DNA from: Halobacillus_A sp043497005
Lineage (GTDB): Bacteria > Bacillota > Bacilli > Bacillales > Halobacillaceae
Direction: 5' to 3'
DNA: 64,000 nt
Assembly (NCBI RefSeq): GCF_043497005.1
Contig: NZ_JBIEKE010000002.1
Span: forward strand, 806,001-870,000
This document shows positions 61,361 through 64,000 of this stretch, in pieces. The notes under the pieces were generated by a model that saw nothing but the letters and a program-made list of their open reading frames with translations, searched no databases and was not told where the DNA came from. How positions within the stretch are numbered: position 1 is the stretch's first letter; each line of letters starts with the position of its first letter. A program made the position numbers and the translations under genes.

Positions 61361-61444
61361 ATTGTGAATCATTGAACAATCTATCCAATAATACCATAAA
61401 ACATTGTACAATAAAGATGTAAAAAGATTGTGAATCATTGAACA
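61361..61444 (+). promoter_or_regulatory. DoxX gene operator candidate: 18-nt direct repeat
   Basis: ATTGTGAATCATTGAACA occurs twice, at 61361-61378 and 61427-61444, spaced exactly 66 nt (about six helical turns). Between them lies palindrome ATTGTACAAT (61403-61412). The first copy extends into an imperfect TTGTGAA...ACAA dyad. The second copy ends 20 nt before the DoxX start. This looks like a tandem regulator site. Confidence 0.6.
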
Positions 61445-61464
61445 TAATAAAGGAGGAATTTTAC

Positions 61465-61962
61465 ATGAAGCAGTGGTTTACTGAGCATGTGAGTGCAGCA
61501 TTTATTTTATTAGGAATTCGTATTTATTTAGGCTATACGTGGCTGACTTCTGGTATTGGCAAAGTAACTGGAGATTTTGATGCGGGTGGTTATCTTCAAG
61601 GTGCTATCTTCAAATCTCAAGGAGAGGAAGCGATTGTACAGGGGTGGTGGGCTTCATTTTTAAAAACCTTCGCTCTTCCTAACAGCAGTTTATTCAGTTT
61701 TTTAGTCATGTGGGGGGAAGTTCTTGTAGGAATAGCACTCATCATTGGATTGTTAACAAAAACGGGTGTCTTTTTCGGAATGTTAATGAACATGGCCTTC
61801 TTATTAAGCGGTACGATTAGCTCAAATCCTGAAATGCTTATTCTAGGGGCACTCATTTTAGCTGCCGGCGCCAATGCAGGTCGTATTGGTCTTGATCATT
61901 ACGCAGTGGACGTATTAAAAAGGAAAGGGTATTCACTTTATAAAAAAACAGCAATAAGTTAA
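61465..61962 (+). CDS. DoxX family membrane protein
   Basis: The 165-residue protein has four predicted membrane helices and the DoxX family features LGYTWLTSGIGKV and MWGEVLVGIALIIGLLTKTG. Relatives such as CatD are tied to quinone or thiol stress responses; the direct role here is unknown. AAAGGAGGAATTTTAC precedes ATG 61465. The pair of identical 18-nt upstream sites suggests specific control. No partner dioxygenase gene is adjacent. Confidence 0.87.
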   Translation: MKQWFTEHVSAAFILLGIRIYLGYTWLTSGIGKVTGDFDAGGYLQGAIFKSQGEEAIVQGWWASFLKTFALPNSSLFSFLVMWGEVLVGIALIIGLLTKTGVFFGMLMNMAFLLSGTISSNPEMLILGALILAAGANAGRIGLDHYAVDVLKRKGYSLYKKTAIS

Positions 61963-61979
61963 GTTTTCAGAATAGCTTC

Positions 61980-62338
61980 ATCAGCTATGCTGGCAGTCTG
62001 TCGAAAAAGCTACGATGTACTTCATAAGTATGGAGAAAGGAACAGGAAAAAAGCACCGCTTTCCGTGGACAAGACGGAAAATTTCCTGGGTCTGTGTACT
62101 GCGACCTGCGGGGTTTCTCCTGTCTGTTCGTCCGATATGAGTCGGCACTTTTTCCGTTCCTTTGGCCTGAATGGAAAAACCTTCGTGATGTGAATGCCCT
62201 TTTACAAAAGCCGCTTCCTCAGGGCACAGCTTCAGTAAATGATTTTGACAGTGATCTATTCCTTAAACCCTTTACACTCTCTAACGTAAGGTATTTTCAC
62301 TTTTAAAGGTTTCTCTACAAGCTTCCAGCATAGCTGAT
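61980..62338 (+). mobile_element. 359-bp MITE-like element with 17-bp inverted ends
   Basis: ATCAGCTATGCTGGCAG (61980-61996) and CTTCCAGCATAGCTGAT (62322-62338) are inverted with one mismatch. The interior has no gene and includes repeat B2 (62034-62164), similar to B1, and a CTCTACAAGCT motif. No target duplication is clear. It abuts the 3' end of the GGDEF gene. Confidence 0.6.
62034..62164 (-). repeat. Intergenic repeat, copy B2
   Basis: Reverse orientation of B1: reading the minus strand, GGAACGGAAAAAGTGCCGAC at the left end, then AACAGACAGGAGAAACCCC and GGAAAGCGGTGC at the right. Lies inside the 61980-62338 element. Confidence 0.8.
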
Positions 62339-62341
62339 CAG

Positions 62342-64000
62342 CTATAGCTCGTTTTGGTTTGTTATAGCAGAATAGAAAACGTGCTGTTTCTTGCCTCTTT
62401 TCTTCGCTTCATATAATGCGAGATCAGCGTGCTTCTTCATTTGAAACACTTGTTTAGCATCATCAGGGTATATACTAATTCCTACACTGCATGAAAATGA
62501 AAACTTATATCCCTGGATAAGAAAGGGGTGATGAATACGACTAATAATCCGCTCAGCCACCTCTTCAATATCTTGATAGGATTGCACATCAGAAAGAAGA
62601 ATCGCAAATTCATCGCCTCCCATTCTAGCAACCACGTCTTCTTTTCTTACGGTACTTTTCAACCTTTCCCCTATCATGATGAGAAGTTCATCACCAAAAT
62701 TATGACCAAACTCGTCATTCACTTGTTTAAACTGATCCCCGTCCAAGTACAAGAGAGCAAATTTCCGAGTGGAGGAAGGTTGAGCCGCCATTTTTAGCTG
62801 GTCCTCAAATACTCTCCTGTTCGTCAGTCCCGTCAAGTGATCCGTGTACGCCATCTGTTTTAACTTTTCCTCCGCTTGCTTTCGTTTCGTAATTTCCCTG
62901 CTGGAAGCTACTACTTTCGTATAGTAACCTTTTTTATCCTTTACAGGGGTGAGTCTCGTCTCCACCCACAGATACGTTCCATTCTTCTTTCTCATTCTCA
63001 CTTCGTAACGAAGCTCACTGGTATGCTGTAAATAAGAAAGGTCATTCTCTTGAACAATTTCTTTATCTCCTTCGTGAACATTAGCTGTGTAATGTATCCC
63101 GACCATCTCTTCTGAGTAATAACCTATTACATGGTAATGAGAAGGTGAAGCATATTGAATATACCCATTCCGATCAATAATTTTTATAAGATCCTGAGAG
63201 TACTCTGCAATTAATCGATACCTCACCTCTGACTCTTTTAGTTTCAATTTTGTATGTACTTTATCAGTAATATCATCTAAAGTCATGACTACTCTTATAA
63301 ACTTCCCTTCCTCATCCACTATCGCAGTTAAACCGATAGAAGCCATCATAACTTCTCCGTTCTTTCGATAAAGCTGCTGATCAAATCGTTTAAGCTTTTC
63401 CCCTTTTTCCAGTAAAGAGTAAAGCTCCTGGAAACGGGGTTGAAGTTCTACCTGCATATCAAACCAATTCATGTCATAGAGTTCAGATTTTTGATAGCCG
63501 AAGATCCGATAAAAGGATTCATTGATTTTTAAGAAGTTCCAATTTAAGTCAAATAAAGCAAAGGCTTCTTCGGTGTTTTCAATATAAGAAGAGAAAATCC
63601 GGTTTAAATAACGTGCTTCAGGCGAATTCATAGTGTAAACAGAAATATTTTTTGTAATAGCTAAAATATAAGAAATCTGAGAATTATCGTTACGCAGCGG
63701 AAATAATGTGGTTTCAGCCAAGTACTGAACATTAGGGAAAATAACGGTATCATGGTAAGAGGTCTTTTTTTGAAGTTTTAACACGTTGTGGTATTGTTCA
63801 GATAGAAAAGCTGCTTCACTCTCAGGAAGGCACTCATGCAGGCTGCCCCCTAAATTCTTAGGGTTTAATCGAGCCAATTCATAACCCGCTTCATTCAGGA
63901 ATTCATAATAGAACTGTCCATTTGACACTTTCATTAGAAACACGCAGTCGCTCATTGAGCTGCCAAGTTCTTTGAGCAGAGGAATATGCGTTTCTTTTAA
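62342..64000 (-). CDS. PAS-PAS-PAS-GGDEF diguanylate cyclase (5' truncated by window)
   Basis: The frame stays open to base 64000, so the start is off the right edge; an in-window ATG at 63955 has no ribosome site. At least 552 residues are present: three PAS-like sensor domains (about 15-120, 130-250 and 260-370 of the visible part), then a GGDEF domain with YTDHLTGLTNRR, catalytic RMGGDEFAILL and an inhibitory-site RKED five residues before it. It should make cyclic-di-GMP with product inhibition. No EAL domain follows. Confidence 0.92.
   Translation of the reverse strand, partial: LKETHIPLLKELGSSMSDCVFLMKVSNGQFYYEFLNEAGYELARLNPKNLGGSLHECLPESEAAFLSEQYHNVLKLQKKTSYHDTVIFPNVQYLAETTLFPLRNDNSQISYILAITKNISVYTMNSPEARYLNRIFSSYIENTEEAFALFDLNWNFLKINESFYRIFGYQKSELYDMNWFDMQVELQPRFQELYSLLEKGEKLKRFDQQLYRKNGEVMMASIGLTAIVDEEGKFIRVVMTLDDITDKVHTKLKLKESEVRYRLIAEYSQDLIKIIDRNGYIQYASPSHYHVIGYYSEEMVGIHYTANVHEGDKEIVQENDLSYLQHTSELRYEVRMRKKNGTYLWVETRLTPVKDKKGYYTKVVASSREITKRKQAEEKLKQMAYTDHLTGLTNRRVFEDQLKMAAQPSSTRKFALLYLDGDQFKQVNDEFGHNFGDELLIMIGERLKSTVRKEDVVARMGGDEFAILLSDVQSYQDIEEVAERIISRIHHPFLIQGYKFSFSCSVGISIYPDDAKQVFQMKKHADLALYEAKKRGKKQHVFYSAITNQNEL

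Noticed and set aside
61987..62306. 68- and 70-residue plus-strand frames inside the 61980-62338 element
   Set aside because: They cover repeat B2, have no ribosome site, and overlap in different frames.
63955..63955. ATG at 63955 as true start of the GGDEF gene
   Set aside because: The frame continues open to the window edge, and no ribosome site precedes the ATG; PAS sequence appears to begin earlier.

Overview
The window looks like chromosomal DNA of a low-GC, moderately halophilic Bacillaceae, most like Halobacillus or a close relative. The evidence is strong AGGAGG ribosome sites, frequent TTG and GTG starts, a caa3-type cytochrome c oxidase subunit with a fused cytochrome c domain, a BCCT glycine-betaine transporter, acidic proteins, and gene order nearly collinear with the ctaC to cheV part of the Bacillus subtilis chromosome. 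No rRNA, tRNA, CRISPR array, prophage or intact insertion sequence was seen. The names below rest on recognised family motifs and conserved gene order; no database search was run.

Layout. 1-9 kb: ctaC, ctaB, pycA, ftsW, ylaN and glsA, mostly on the minus strand (respiration, anaplerosis, septal wall synthesis, iron control). 9-14.8 kb: small yla and ykt genes, suhB, and a nitronate monooxygenase-like gene. 15-16.7 kb: speA, then on the opposite strand an SR1-like dual-function RNA encoding a 36-residue SR1P peptide, with two sites matching the CcpN operator. 17-21 kb: a lipoprotein polysaccharide deacetylase, OpuD and a Slp-like lipoprotein. 21-31 kb: pdhABCD, ykyA, def, ykrA, rpoY and rnjA. 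31-42 kb: a decayed transposase fragment, a YdaP-type pyruvate oxidase, ktrC, cydAB with a Rex-like site, and a YfiB/YfiC-type heterodimeric ABC exporter. 42-50 kb: ykuU, ykuV, ykuT, a CNNM/CBS transporter, dapL, dapH, an MFS exporter, darB and hemolysin III. 51-64 kb: fadH, ykuE, a SCO protein, kre, cheV, several small membrane genes, an AlkD-like gene, a patatin, an FbpB-like peptide, patA, signal peptidase I, a DUF1659/DUF2922/YvrJ cluster, a DoxX gene and a truncated PAS-GGDEF gene.

Shared themes. Pyruvate is handled by three routes here (PycA, PDH, pyruvate oxidase). DapH, PatA and DapL supply the three acetyl-branch steps to diaminopimelate. CtaC, CtaB and SCO serve assembly of the caa3 oxidase, and cydAB gives the alternative oxidase. 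PycA, DarB and KtrC are, in relatives, all tied to cyclic-di-AMP signalling. SR1P and RNase J1, which meet through GapA in B. subtilis, are both encoded here.

The most distinctive non-coding content is a set of intergenic repeats, mostly next to gene 3' ends. It includes a GC-richer family with the core GACTCCTnnGnGA...CCCCGGA (16.9, 37.3, 50.5, 50.7 and 62.1 kb), a second family with a ATCCGAAYGATTT hairpin (27.9, 54.2 and 55.5 kb), a duplicated terminator hairpin and a 359-bp element with 17-bp terminal inverted repeats.
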